DNA of 64,000 bases from Streptosporangium roseum DSM 43021 (GCF_000024865.1 NC_013595.1:2542001-2606000), one strand, 5' to 3'; shown: positions 50,574-59,512, counted from the first letter of the stretch. A program made the numbers and translations. The notes: generated from the letters alone by a model not told the origin.

Positions 50574-50589
50574 CCCGAGGGAGGATGAC

Positions 50590-51903
50590 GTGGACGGGGA
50601 GAGCGTCTCGGCGGTTTTGCGCGCGCTCGGCGAGACTCGCCTGCTCCCGCTGGATGATCCGGCCCGCCTCCGGATCGAGCACGTGGCGCTCGCCCTGATC
50701 CGTGACGGGCGGCAGCGCCGCAAGCGGGACCGTAGACGTGCTTCGGCGGAAGCCGACGCCGCGGTGCTGGCGGCCACCGCGATGGGTGGGGCGGACCGGG
50801 TGATCGACGCTCCTGTCGCGGAGAAGCCGGAGGGAGAGCCGGGAGGAAAGCTGCGCAGAGCGCGGATCTGCTACGTCTGCAAGAGCCGCTTCACACAGGT
50901 GGACGGCCTGTATCACCTGCTCTGCCCCTCGTGCGCGGCCTCCAACGCGGCGCGCCGTACGGTACGCGCCGACCTGTCGGGGCGGCGTGCGCTCGTCACC
51001 GGTGGACGTACGAAGATCGGTCACCATCTCGCGCTGAAGATGCTCCGTGACGGAGCCCACGTCACGGTTACCACCCGCTTTCCGGGTGACGCGACCAGGA
51101 GGTTCGCGAAGACCGGTGACTGGGCCGGCCGCCTGGAGATCGTTGGGATCGACCTGCGCGACCCCCGGCAGGTCATCGCGCTCAGCGACCGGCTTCTGGC
51201 CGGCGGGGACCCGCTGGACATCCTGGTCAACAACGCCGCCCAGACCTTGCGCAGACCGCCGTCGGCCTACGCCGCCCTGGCCGAGGGCGAGCGGTCCGAG
51301 CTGCCGCCGGGGGCGTCGGTGGTGCCTGGATTCGTACCGATCTCCAATTCTCATGGTCGTCGAGTGCCGCCTGCCCCCGATGTGGCCTGGGAGTTGCCGG
51401 ATGTGTCCGGCCTGCTGCCCGACCTGTCGGCGCGGAACTCGTGGTCGGCCCGGATCGGCGAGGTCGATCCGGCGGAGTTGCTGGAGGTTCAGCTCGTCAA
51501 CGCGGTCGCGCCGTTCCTGCTCATCGACCGGCTGCTGCCGTTGCTGTTCGCGGCGCCCTTCCCGCGCCGGTACATCGTGAACGTGTCGGCCGTGGAGGGC
51601 CAGTTCGCGGTGGCGAACAAGACCGGCCGCCACCCGCACACCAACATGGCCAAGGCCGGGCTGAACATGCTGACCCGCACCAGCGCCGCCGACCTCGCCA
51701 GGCAGGGCGTGTACCTGTGCAGCGTGGACACCGGCTGGATCACCGACGAGAACCCTGTGCCACTGCGGGATCGGCTCGATCGCAGGACTCCGCTGGACGT
51801 GATCGACGGTGCCGCGCGGGTTTACGACCCGATCGTGCGCGGCGAGGCGGGCCACCCGGTGTACGGGGTCTTCCTGAAGGACTACGCGGAGGCGCCGTGG
51901 TAG
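50590..51903 (+). CDS. zinc-ribbon plus SDR-family protein linked to the tRNA-like pair
   Basis: A 437-residue protein. An N-terminal helical basic segment (RDGRQRRKRDRRR) is followed by a zinc-binding motif with Cys at residues 94, 97, 112 and 115 (CYVC and CPSC). A short-chain dehydrogenase domain then starts with LVTGGRTKIGHHLALKML near residue 134 and continues with DILVNNAAQTL. In the usual YxxxK site the Lys is kept (residue 355) but the Tyr is Thr in HPHTNMAKAGLN, so normal SDR chemistry is doubtful. A long insertion lies between NNAAQ and the next helix. GTG start with GGGAGG upstream; the stop overlaps the LRR gene. Zinc ribbon, basic tail and tRNA-like neighbours suggest RNA binding (inference). 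A truncated copy is at 59521. Confidence 0.8.
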   Translation: MDGESVSAVLRALGETRLLPLDDPARLRIEHVALALIRDGRQRRKRDRRRASAEADAAVLAATAMGGADRVIDAPVAEKPEGEPGGKLRRARICYVCKSRFTQVDGLYHLLCPSCAASNAARRTVRADLSGRRALVTGGRTKIGHHLALKMLRDGAHVTVTTRFPGDATRRFAKTGDWAGRLEIVGIDLRDPRQVIALSDRLLAGGDPLDILVNNAAQTLRRPPSAYAALAEGERSELPPGASVVPGFVPISNSHGRRVPPAPDVAWELPDVSGLLPDLSARNSWSARIGEVDPAELLEVQLVNAVAPFLLIDRLLPLLFAAPFPRRYIVNVSAVEGQFAVANKTGRHPHTNMAKAGLNMLTRTSAADLARQGVYLCSVDTGWITDENPVPLRDRLDRRTPLDVIDGAARVYDPIVRGEAGHPVYGVFLKDYAEAPW

Positions 51904-53003
51904 CCGAGCCCCACGACCTTGACGCGTTGCTCGCGTGGTTGCGCGCCGGGCGGCCGGCGACCCGCCGCACCGATTTCGCGGTGGGTACGGCGATGCCCGA
52001 CGGGCGCCTCGACCTGTGCAAGCAGGCACTGGGAGCACGTGGCGCCGAGCTGATCGCGGAAGCATTGCCCCACGGCGGGCCGATGCGTCATCTGCTGCTG
52101 GGCACCGACGGGCTGGGCGATGCGGGGGCGGACACGGTCGCGGAGGCGGCCACGGCCTCCGGAGCCTCGACTCTCTACCTCGGCTGCAATGGCGTCACCG
52201 CGGCCGGCGCGTGCCTGATCGCCGACCGCCTGACCGCCTCACCCGGTGTCGTCCGTGGCCTCTGGCTCAAGCGCAACCCGCTCGGACCCGACGGCGGTCG
52301 CATCGTCGCCGAGGCCGTCGGTGCCGGATTGACCACGGTCGACCTGGTCCAGACAGGCCTGGACGCGGGCGGGCTCGCGACATTCGTCGACCGTGTGCTG
52401 TCCGCCGGAGGCATCGGGCGGCTGTTCGTGAGCGGCAACCCTCTCGGACCGGCGGGCGCCGAGGAGCTGGCGAGGCTGATCTCCGCAGCCGGGCTTGAGG
52501 AGCTCTACGTGTCAGCGGCAGACCTTGGAGATCAAGGTGCCGTGAACCTGGCGAAGGCCGTACGGGCCGGACGTCTGCGCCGATTGTCGGTGGCGAGCAA
52601 CGGCATCGGATCCGCCGCCGCCGTCGAGCTGGTCGCCGCCGCGGTGGCGGCGGGGGTCGAGGTGCTCGACCTGGGCCGGGTCCGTGCCGCCGGGGTCCTC
52701 GGTGCCTCGGACAACCATCTCGGGGACGGAGGTGTGGCATCCGTCGCCCAGGTGCTGGCCGGTTCCCCGCACCGGCTGGGACACCTGGATCTCGGGCACA
52801 CGGGGATCGGCAGCAGGGGTGCGCTCCGCTTGCTCGCCGAGGCCCAGCGGGCTCCGTCGCCGACCCGGTTCATCCTGAGTCAGGGCATCGCGTCCAGGAT
52901 CAAACGCGAGCTGGGGCGCCTGGCGGCAGCCGTACCGGAACTCCGGCCACATCCCGAGATCGCCGCGGTCCGGAGCGTGCACCGGACCGCTCGCCGGACA
53001 TAG
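51897..53003 (+). CDS. leucine-rich-repeat (ribonuclease-inhibitor-like) protein
   Basis: A 368-residue protein with about ten LRR units of the RI/GALA-like kind: STLYLGCNGVTAAGACLIADRL, RGLWLKRNPLGPDGGRIVAEAV, GRLFVSGNPLGPAGAEELARLI, RRLSVASNGIGSAAAVELVAAA, LGHLDLGHTGIGSRGALRLLAE. Such horseshoe domains bind proteins or nucleases. GTG start overlapping the SDR stop by seven bases, so the two proteins are co-translated. The N-terminal part VAEPHDLDALLAWL reappears in decayed form after the second SDR copy. Function unknown; a partner or inhibitor of the SDR protein is the simplest guess. Confidence 0.82.
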   Translation: MVAEPHDLDALLAWLRAGRPATRRTDFAVGTAMPDGRLDLCKQALGARGAELIAEALPHGGPMRHLLLGTDGLGDAGADTVAEAATASGASTLYLGCNGVTAAGACLIADRLTASPGVVRGLWLKRNPLGPDGGRIVAEAVGAGLTTVDLVQTGLDAGGLATFVDRVLSAGGIGRLFVSGNPLGPAGAEELARLISAAGLEELYVSAADLGDQGAVNLAKAVRAGRLRRLSVASNGIGSAAAVELVAAAVAAGVEVLDLGRVRAAGVLGASDNHLGDGGVASVAQVLAGSPHRLGHLDLGHTGIGSRGALRLLAEAQRAPSPTRFILSQGIASRIKRELGRLAAAVPELRPHPEIAAVRSVHRTARRT

Positions 53004-53167
53004 CGCAGCAGGTCGCCGACGATCAGCCGCGGCGTGTCACCAATCTGCTGACCGAGTACATCCAGAGCTGCACGGCGTGGCGCAACGCGGTGCCGCAGGG
53101 CGTATGGAAGCTCCTGGTCCGTAGGCGACGCGCGCGGATGCCGAAGCGCACCGAGATCACCGCGTGA
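53004..53167 (+). pseudogene. C-terminal remnant of an unknown protein
   Basis: After the LRR stop, a different frame reads DIAQQVADDQPRRVTNLLTE and then YIQSCTAWRNAVPQGVWKLL, ending RMPKRTEITA at a TGA. Codon use looks like real coding, but no start is available. It is the end of a lost gene and overlaps the 3' end of the next minus-strand gene. Confidence 0.4.
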
Positions 53168-53945
53168 CGACGTGGAGCAGCCGCGGGTCCAAGCCTCTCA
53201 TCGGGTAGCCCGTGGCGCCGGGGTAGAACCAGGGGCTCGGCTCGCCCGCCTGGAGCCGGTCGATGGCGACGACCGTGTCGGCGGCCGTCTTACAGCGATG
53301 CGCCGCGGCGAAAGATGCGATGCGGTCGCGCTGGCTGGGCAGCCAATCGGCCAGAACCTGCGGGTCCCCGTCGTACCACCAGGTGAACAGGTCTTCCTCC
53401 CACAGCAGGGCGGTCGACCAGTGGCAGGCCAGCCGTACCAGCCCGGCGTCGGCCTCGTGACCGGGCAGGCCCGCGAGACGGTCCAGCCAGGGCCGCAGAT
53501 CCTCGGTCGCGTGGGCGAGGCCCTCCACGAGCTCGGCGACGCGTTCGGCGGGTCGTCCGTCGGTGAGTGCCGCGGCGAGCAGGGCGGCGAAGGCACGCTC
53601 GGCGGCGGTTCGCTCGTGTGCGGGCCAGCCGGCGAAGCCCGCGCCGTAGGAGGCCAGGCCGCGAAGTTCTCCGGCCGGGTCGCAGCCCGGAGCAGCCGAC
53701 GCCAGGTAACGCAGGACGCGAGGCATCAGGCGGCGCCACAGCAGCGGGTACTGGTCCTCGTCCCAGTGGTCGACGACCTTCCTCATGAAGCTCCCGACGA
53801 GTTCGTCGGACATGGCCGCGGGGTCGCCGCCGAGCAGGCGCAGGTCTTCCTCGGCATGGCAGTGCGCGCAGCCGCCGACCTCGCGGTCCAACGGCGGCAC
53901 CGCCGCGAACACCCGGTCCACCTCGTCCAGCCAGCCCTGTTTCAC
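53157..53945 (-). CDS. hypothetical protein coupled to the NADAR gene
   Basis: A 262-residue soluble, mostly helical protein. Near the N-terminus is a Cys/His motif, GGCAHCHAEEDL, that could bind zinc. The middle is Trp-rich (WDEDQYPLLWRRLMPRVLRYL) and helical. GTG start at 53945 overlaps the NADAR stop by four bases (GTGA), so the two are co-translated. I do not recognise the family. Position makes it the probable partner of the NADAR protein. Confidence 0.75.
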   Translation of the reverse strand: MKQGWLDEVDRVFAAVPPLDREVGGCAHCHAEEDLRLLGGDPAAMSDELVGSFMRKVVDHWDEDQYPLLWRRLMPRVLRYLASAAPGCDPAGELRGLASYGAGFAGWPAHERTAAERAFAALLAAALTDGRPAERVAELVEGLAHATEDLRPWLDRLAGLPGHEADAGLVRLACHWSTALLWEEDLFTWWYDGDPQVLADWLPSQRDRIASFAAAHRCKTAADTVVAIDRLQAGEPSPWFYPGATGYPMRGLDPRLLHVVTR

Positions 53946-54520
53946 GGTGCGGTGTCCAGGGCGTCGCGGGCGTCCATGAGAGCGAAGCCGAGCAGGTTCA
54001 GGCCCTGCCAGGTGGCGGGGGAGGCGGCACGCTCGTCGTCGGCGGTGAGCCCGATGCCCCAGATCCGATCGACGGGGCTGGCCTCGACCAGGACGCGGCC
54101 ACGGGTGCCGAGCAGGAAGTCTCCGAGCTCCGGGTGCTGGCCGAACTTGGCGATGTTGGCGCCTACCACGATCTCGTAGCGGTGCTCGTTCCACACGGAC
54201 TCGTCGAAGCCGCGGACCTCGCGGCCGAGCTTCTTGGCCTCGCCGGGATGCCCGGCGGCGAGGATCCGCACCGCGGTCTCGCCGTCGCCGAACAGCCACG
54301 CCTTGTGCGCCATCATGTAGTGCTCGGCCGACCGGAAGAGGTGCCCGTCCACGGTGAAGGCGACCTCCCACCACTGGCTGAGGCACCCGGCGCCGACACC
54401 GCCGCCACGGGGCGGCCGATGGCCCCAGAAGAACAGATAACGCAATCGCAGACCGTCACGCTCGGCGGTGAGGGCCTCGGTAATCGAGCGGGGCAGCTTG
54501 ATGAGGTCGGACACCGTCAT
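53942..54520 (-). CDS. NADAR-family protein (YbiA-like)
   Basis: A 192-residue protein of the NADAR/YbiA family. Landmarks: YLFFWGHRPP, GCLSQWWEVAFTVDGHLFRSAEHYMMAHKAWLFGD with the conserved Trp and Glu-His-Tyr, then AGHPGEAKKLGREVRGFD and NLLGFALMDARDAL. Studied NADAR proteins cleave N-glycosidic bonds of riboflavin-pathway intermediates or remove ADP-ribose from guanine in nucleic acid (counteracting DarT-like enzymes). No toxin ADP-ribosyltransferase is visible nearby. ATG start; the gene is in a two-gene operon beside McrBC, which suits a defence or conflict role. Confidence 0.88.
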   Translation of the reverse strand: MTVSDLIKLPRSITEALTAERDGLRLRYLFFWGHRPPRGGGVGAGCLSQWWEVAFTVDGHLFRSAEHYMMAHKAWLFGDGETAVRILAAGHPGEAKKLGREVRGFDESVWNEHRYEIVVGANIAKFGQHPELGDFLLGTRGRVLVEASPVDRIWGIGLTADDERAASPATWQGLNLLGFALMDARDALDTAP

Positions 54521-54598
54521 ACCGTGTCATGTACGGTTACCGCCCGGCCAGCGAGTTACCGGCTCCGTTGGAACAGCGAGATTCAGAGACCTGCGGCT

Positions 54599-55894
54599 TC
54601 AGGTTGAAAAAGCCCACTGGATGTGACCGCCCAAATCATCGAGAAGCCTGTTGAGCAAGGGCTGGAGCCTCGGTGTGCCGAGGGTCTCCAGGACGCGCGG
54701 CACGTTCACTCCGACGCTGATGAGCTTCGCGACAGGGACACCATCGAGGCGGCGCAGGACGACATGGTCTGGCTCGCCGTCCCGGTCACTGGCGAAAAGG
54801 ATGTACGCGGTCGGAGTCTCTTCGCTGCTCAAGACCTGGCCGTAGGCGAAGCTCTGGTAGAGGTCGGAAGGCTTGATCGTCCGGTCGGCGTAGAGCTTGT
54901 ACTTGACATCGACCGAACGTCGCCAGGCGCCTGGGCCATGTCCGTGGACGAGCTGGATGTCCGGGGTGATCGACGTGTAGCTGCGGCCGTCGGGACGGCT
55001 GATACTGCGAGACAAGCTTTCCTGGGCGCGTACGGCGATGCCGGTGCGGTGCGTGGCCTCGCGGAGCAGCTGCGTGGCAAAGGCTTCGAACAAGCTGTTC
55101 ATGTCCAGCATGAATGTGCGGGAGGACGGTCCGCCGGTGGAGAGGAGATCGGTAAAGCCGGGGGCCTGCAGCAGGAGTAGTGCCCACCGATGTGCCTGGC
55201 GGTAGTGCTCGTTGGGGCGGTGGTAGGTCAGGTGTTGCGCGACCCAGCGCACGTCAAGGCCATCTGTGGTGCAGACTTCGGAGAAGTCGGTCGCCACGCG
55301 GCGGGCCCGGGCGCGCAGTGCTTCATCGCGAGCGCTGTGCGCGGCCACTCGCAGAGCTGCCGCGCACAGCCGGTTGTCGAGGATGTCGCTGTCGAACTCG
55401 TCGAATCGGCATTCCAACCTGTCCAGTCGGCCGAATCGGCGCAGCACCTGCTGGTCGGCAAGTAGCCGGCCGCGTATCGCGGGCAGAGTCTCCTGCCGCC
55501 GGATGTAGTCGCGCCGCAGCCCGTGCCGTACCAATGCCTCACATTCGACGGTCAGCAGCAGGCAGATCAGATCCCGAAGGTCGTGCCCCTGGTTCGGGAG
55601 GTTGCGCAGGCGGTCCATATGCCGGAGCGCAGGTAACCCGCTTGCGTAGTCGAGCATCCTCAATACGGCCAGCTCGCGGCCGACCAGCTTGGGTCGGATG
55701 TGGATAGTGACGCAGTCAAGGGCGACGACTCCTATGTACGAGGTCGCTTCGACCTCTAGCTCGCCGCTCGCCAGCCAGCGCAGTCTCAGCCGTTGCCCAA
55801 GGTCCTCGGAGTAGGCCGCTGCCCGGTCGGTAGCGCTGGGACTCAAATCGCCGACCCAGGTCTTCTGGTACTCGTCCAGGACCACGGTTCTCAC
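54599..55894 (-). CDS. mcrC: McrC-family restriction subunit
   Basis: A 431-residue McrC protein, the nuclease partner of the McrB AAA+ GTPase in type IV restriction of modified DNA. The PD-(D/E)xK nuclease core is visible: FDEFDSDILDNRL near residue 165, and SITPDIQLV (about 311) followed by SVDVKYKLYADR (about 330), giving the Asp, Asp and Lys expected. The N-terminal part (DLGQRLRLRWLASGELEVEATSYIGVV) is the domain that binds McrB. GTG start overlaps the McrB stop by four bases. Base composition is less GC-rich than in neighbouring genes, consistent with horizontal transfer. Confidence 0.92.
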   Translation of the reverse strand: MRTVVLDEYQKTWVGDLSPSATDRAAAYSEDLGQRLRLRWLASGELEVEATSYIGVVALDCVTIHIRPKLVGRELAVLRMLDYASGLPALRHMDRLRNLPNQGHDLRDLICLLLTVECEALVRHGLRRDYIRRQETLPAIRGRLLADQQVLRRFGRLDRLECRFDEFDSDILDNRLCAAALRVAAHSARDEALRARARRVATDFSEVCTTDGLDVRWVAQHLTYHRPNEHYRQAHRWALLLLQAPGFTDLLSTGGPSSRTFMLDMNSLFEAFATQLLREATHRTGIAVRAQESLSRSISRPDGRSYTSITPDIQLVHGHGPGAWRRSVDVKYKLYADRTIKPSDLYQSFAYGQVLSSEETPTAYILFASDRDGEPDHVVLRRLDGVPVAKLISVGVNVPRVLETLGTPRLQPLLNRLLDDLGGHIQWAFST

Positions 55895-58359
55895 CGCAGG
55901 CCCGCATCCACCAGCAACTCGGCGTAGAGCGCGTCGATCAGTTTCTCGTCGTCGACGTCGTTGATGCGATGCTCGATGACGTCGACGATCTCGGAACCGA
56001 GGAACCGGGCGAGCATGGAGTAGTCGTCGTAGGCGTACTCCTGCAGCAGCGGTAGCACCTCATTGCGGACCACTGCGGCAAGGGTCGCCTCGTCCTGCAC
56101 GGGTTCGCCGTCGAGGAGGAAGAACGAGTGCCCGATCTGGCGCTCGCGGCCGAGTTCCTTGAGCACGCGGCGGTTGAGCTCGCTGAGCAGGTCACCGAGG
56201 TTGAGTTTGCCCACAAATGCACCCTGTAGCAGGAAGACATCCGGCAGAAGTTCCTCGAAGGCGAATCGTCGGCGCAGCGCGGAGTCCAGCAGCCGGATAC
56301 TGCGGTCCGCAGTGTTCATCGTGCCGAGCATGTGCACGTTCGACGGGACGCTGAAATCTTCACCGCTCTGTGGGAGGACCACGGTCAGGCCGCGCTTGTC
56401 TTTCTCCAGCAGAGTGATCAGCTCACCGAATATTTTCGGGACGTCGCCCCGGTTGATCTCATCGATGAGCAGCAGGTACGGCTGACCGGGGTCCTGTTCG
56501 GCGGCCCGGCAGATGCGTTTGAAGACACCGTCCACCAGCGACAGGCGCAGGCCTGAGCTTCCGTCTTCGACCGGCCGGAAACCTTCAATAAAGTCCTCGT
56601 AGCCGTATGCCGGATGAAAGGTCACCTGGGTGAGGTGACCAGCCGGTCGCCCGTCGCGCCGGGACAGCTCGGCCAGTGTCCGTCGGAGGGAGCCACCGTC
56701 CGGATCAGGCTCGGACTCCAGTCCGAGCTCCTGCGAGAGCCACCAGGCGGCGAAGCGCAGACTGGTGTATGTCTTGCCGGTTCCGGGTGGGCCGAACAGC
56801 ACGAGCTGTCCCTTGCGCGCGAGCCCCTTGGCCAGTGCGGAGAGCTGCGGGTCGGCCTGCGGCATCTTCATGCCGTTTCCTCGCACGGGGGCTGGATCTT
56901 TCGCGGCACCGGCTCCAGCGCGAATGATCTTCCATAGGCGGACGGGCACGCTGGCCACGGTGACGACACCCCAGTGCTTCTCCGCTTCGGGGAGCGTCTG
57001 CGCGTAGAAGGTGTCCCAGTTCACGGCCACGATGTGCCGGAATGCGGTGCGATCTTCACGCCAGGCGTAGCCGGCTTTGGTGACGTGACCTACGGCGAGG
57101 ACTTCCCGGGTGCCCTTGTTCGCTACGATCAGATCGCCGGGCTGGAGCTGGGTCAACCGCCATAGCTCCCGGGCCTTTGTTGTGATCTTGGCCTGGTTGC
57201 TGTTGTACTCCTTGCCGTAGACCGCTCGGAAGGTTTCGAGGAAATCGTCTTCCGACGTGTAGGCGGTGAGGTCTCCGACATCGTCCCAGCCCACGCAGAT
57301 GTATCCACCCGTCAGACAGTCCTGCCAGCACTTCGCATCCGGCCCGGGTGCGATTTTGACGATGGCGGCATTCTGCCTGGGGCTGTTCCACCAGTACAGG
57401 AAGTGTGCGATCTCCCTGCTGTGCCACCCGGAGAAGTGCCCCGTCTCGTCGATGAGCTGTTTCAGCAGTGCGTGAGCTTCGAAGGGCTCCAGCTTCGACG
57501 GGTCCTCGTCCGACAGTAGCGAGATGAAGTGGCGGACGTGTTCCCGGCCGTAGACCGGCAGCATGCGGTCGGGGATATAGACATAGAGGGTCTTCGCCGT
57601 CAGGCTCGGACCCGAGCGGAGCGCTTCGATCCCGTCGACTGCGGCGACCTGACCCTTTTCCGCCAATGCGAACGCGTCGAGGAAACCCTGTCGCAGGTGC
57701 GCCCACGCATCCTGCTCGTTGGCGAAGGCGGGATCGTGGTACCAGCGCTGGTCCTTCTTCTGCCGGAAGATCATGTGCTTGCGGGCGCTGCCACCGCCGA
57801 TGCCGCCCAGCTCACGAGTGCCGTACTCCATCTGGTAGCAGAAGGTGCTCCTGTAGTCGGATACTCCAAGCGCGTAGCGCTCGAGAGGCATGTCGGCCCA
57901 GGCCGTGAGAGGAAACTCCTGCCGGACCCTTTCGATCTCAGCGGTGGCTTTGGCAACCTCGTCCGCGATGGCGGACCGGTCGAAGGCTGTGAGGGCCTCG
58001 GCCAGAGTCATGCGAATTGGACGTCCATCATCGGTCATGGAGACCTCCTTCAGGACGCAGTCATCGCAGGCGTCGGTGATCGGTCTACCGACGCCGTTGA
58101 GCAGGCCGTGTGCTCGGGCGAATTCCCGGCGACCGTCCCGGTTGTTCGACGGGGCAGAATCGAGGAGGCGGCGCCAGGTGAGGCCGTCGGGATCCTCGTA
58201 CAGCTGCCATGCGGACTGGTCGCCGCCGCGCAGGTGCTGACAGTCCTCGCTGTGATGGATGTCTTTGCCGGTCTTCGAGCAGATGGCCTTGCCTGTCGAC
58301 GGCATTAACCTGTAGTGCTTTCCCTCGTACTCGATGATTTCGGGCACGGTGTCAGCCAT
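55891..58359 (-). CDS. mcrB: McrB-family AAA+ GTPase with EVE-like reader domain
   Basis: An 822-residue protein. The first 120 residues include CSKTGKDIHHSEDCQHLRGG and a CDDC pair, a possible zinc site. Near residue 385-430, LQPGDLIVANKGTREVLAVGHV and the following strands look like an EVE/PUA-like domain, which in relatives reads modified bases. The AAA+ domain has Walker A LFGPPGTGKTY near residue 523 and Walker B LLLIDEINRGDVPKIFGEL near residue 634. GTMNTADRSIRLLDSALRRRF is the McrB-specific MNxxDR motif and sensor. The GTP/ATP-driven motor assembles with McrC for cleavage. ATG start. It forms the restriction operon with mcrC. Confidence 0.92.
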   Translation of the reverse strand: MADTVPEIIEYEGKHYRLMPSTGKAICSKTGKDIHHSEDCQHLRGGDQSAWQLYEDPDGLTWRRLLDSAPSNNRDGRREFARAHGLLNGVGRPITDACDDCVLKEVSMTDDGRPIRMTLAEALTAFDRSAIADEVAKATAEIERVRQEFPLTAWADMPLERYALGVSDYRSTFCYQMEYGTRELGGIGGGSARKHMIFRQKKDQRWYHDPAFANEQDAWAHLRQGFLDAFALAEKGQVAAVDGIEALRSGPSLTAKTLYVYIPDRMLPVYGREHVRHFISLLSDEDPSKLEPFEAHALLKQLIDETGHFSGWHSREIAHFLYWWNSPRQNAAIVKIAPGPDAKCWQDCLTGGYICVGWDDVGDLTAYTSEDDFLETFRAVYGKEYNSNQAKITTKARELWRLTQLQPGDLIVANKGTREVLAVGHVTKAGYAWREDRTAFRHIVAVNWDTFYAQTLPEAEKHWGVVTVASVPVRLWKIIRAGAGAAKDPAPVRGNGMKMPQADPQLSALAKGLARKGQLVLFGPPGTGKTYTSLRFAAWWLSQELGLESEPDPDGGSLRRTLAELSRRDGRPAGHLTQVTFHPAYGYEDFIEGFRPVEDGSSGLRLSLVDGVFKRICRAAEQDPGQPYLLLIDEINRGDVPKIFGELITLLEKDKRGLTVVLPQSGEDFSVPSNVHMLGTMNTADRSIRLLDSALRRRFAFEELLPDVFLLQGAFVGKLNLGDLLSELNRRVLKELGRERQIGHSFFLLDGEPVQDEATLAAVVRNEVLPLLQEYAYDDYSMLARFLGSEIVDVIEHRINDVDDEKLIDALYAELLVDAGLR

Positions 58360-58573
58360 CCGGGGGCTCCAAATCGGAGGTGGGCCAGGTTACTTGCAGC
58401 ATTGCGGTCCTGCTTGCTGTGGCGAGGTGAGTGAGTAGCCAGGCCGGTGAACCCATGACAATCGCTGCTCTCTGTAATACATACATCACTGAATACTGGA
58501 GGTGTTGAGGTAGCTGAAAAATGCTGTGTGGCTGATGAGGTGCTGCTTATGGGGCGACGGAGCGGCGGTGTTT
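58360..58573. other. intergenic region upstream of mcrB
   Basis: About 210 bp, more AT-rich than its surroundings. It should contain the mcrBC promoter and the end of the next gene's transcript; no clear motif was found. Confidence 0.4.
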
Positions 58574-59512
58574 TCAAGGAGTGAAGCGGCGGCGTAGTGC
58601 TCGGAAGGCCACCCGGGCGGAGCTGGTGCGCAGCAGGAGTGCGATAAGCGCTGCGCAGGCCACGGCCACGGCGGCGAACAACCAGGGCTCGTTGGTCTCC
58701 AGGACCTGGAGGAGCGCGAGGGCGATGCCGGAGGGGACGGTGACGAGGGTGAACACGACCACGGCGCTGTTGACGTGCCGGTTCTCGTCTTCGCGGGTGC
58801 GCCGGTTGAAGTCGTTAATCTCGGTGAGGATCTGCTCGAAGCGTTCGCGGAGCGCGTGCTGGCACTGGTAGGCGGCCAGCAGACGATTCGGGGTCCCGTG
58901 CGGGGTCAGATGCTGCGCCCACAGTCGGTGCCGGAAGGAGCTGACCTCCCGTTCGAGTTCGGCCATCGTCGCCGACAGCGAGGAGTCGAGCGCGGCGGCC
59001 ATACGCCCCTCCAGGCGGGTGAGCCCTTGCTTCTGGAGCATGCCGAGCAGGATGACATCCAGGTAGATCGAGCGCAGGTACAGCTCCGCGTAGCCGAAGA
59101 ACGCGCCGTCCCGTCCCCGGTCGGGGCGGATGCCGACGACGCCCATCCCGTCGCGTAGGACGACGGCGTGCCAGTCGCTGGAGAGCCGGATGATCTCGTT
59201 GCCCGTCGGTTTGAGGTTCTGAGGATCGGGGGGATAGTCGGCCAGGCTGGTCCGGGAGGCCAGGGCCCACAGCCACTGGTGAACGGGCGACCAGCGCAAG
59301 TAGCGGGTCTGGCGATACAGGCGCGGCAGGCCCTGCCTGGCCGGGGTCACGAAGGAGACGGTGAAAGGGCGGACGCCCGGCTCGATCTTGGCTTGGCCGT
59401 TGACGAGTTCCTGCGGGTCGAAATCAGCGGGCGGGGTGTCCTTACGACCGGCCAGGGCACGCAGCAATGCGATGGGCGTTTCTCGCCTGGGCCACAGGTG
59501 GATCGCCACCAA
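58574..59512 (-). CDS. membrane protein of unknown function, possibly truncated at the N-terminus
   Basis: A 312-residue protein. It has a soluble N-terminal part, a helical middle (RLEGRMAAALDSSLSATMAELEREVSSF, QILTEINDFNRRTREDENRHVN) and two C-terminal transmembrane helices (AVVVFTLVTVPSGIALALLQV and WLFAAVAVACAALIALLL). Helix bundle plus two membrane helices at the end is the CorA-like layout used by several defence membrane effectors. Start is TTG 59512 or GTG 59509. Both are only about 10 bp from the point where similarity to the SDR gene begins, so the original 5' end may have been lost at that junction. It may belong with the McrBC island. Confidence 0.7.
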   Translation of the reverse strand: MVAIHLWPRRETPIALLRALAGRKDTPPADFDPQELVNGQAKIEPGVRPFTVSFVTPARQGLPRLYRQTRYLRWSPVHQWLWALASRTSLADYPPDPQNLKPTGNEIIRLSSDWHAVVLRDGMGVVGIRPDRGRDGAFFGYAELYLRSIYLDVILLGMLQKQGLTRLEGRMAAALDSSLSATMAELEREVSSFRHRLWAQHLTPHGTPNRLLAAYQCQHALRERFEQILTEINDFNRRTREDENRHVNSAVVVFTLVTVPSGIALALLQVLETNEPWLFAAVAVACAALIALLLRTSSARVAFRALRRRFTP

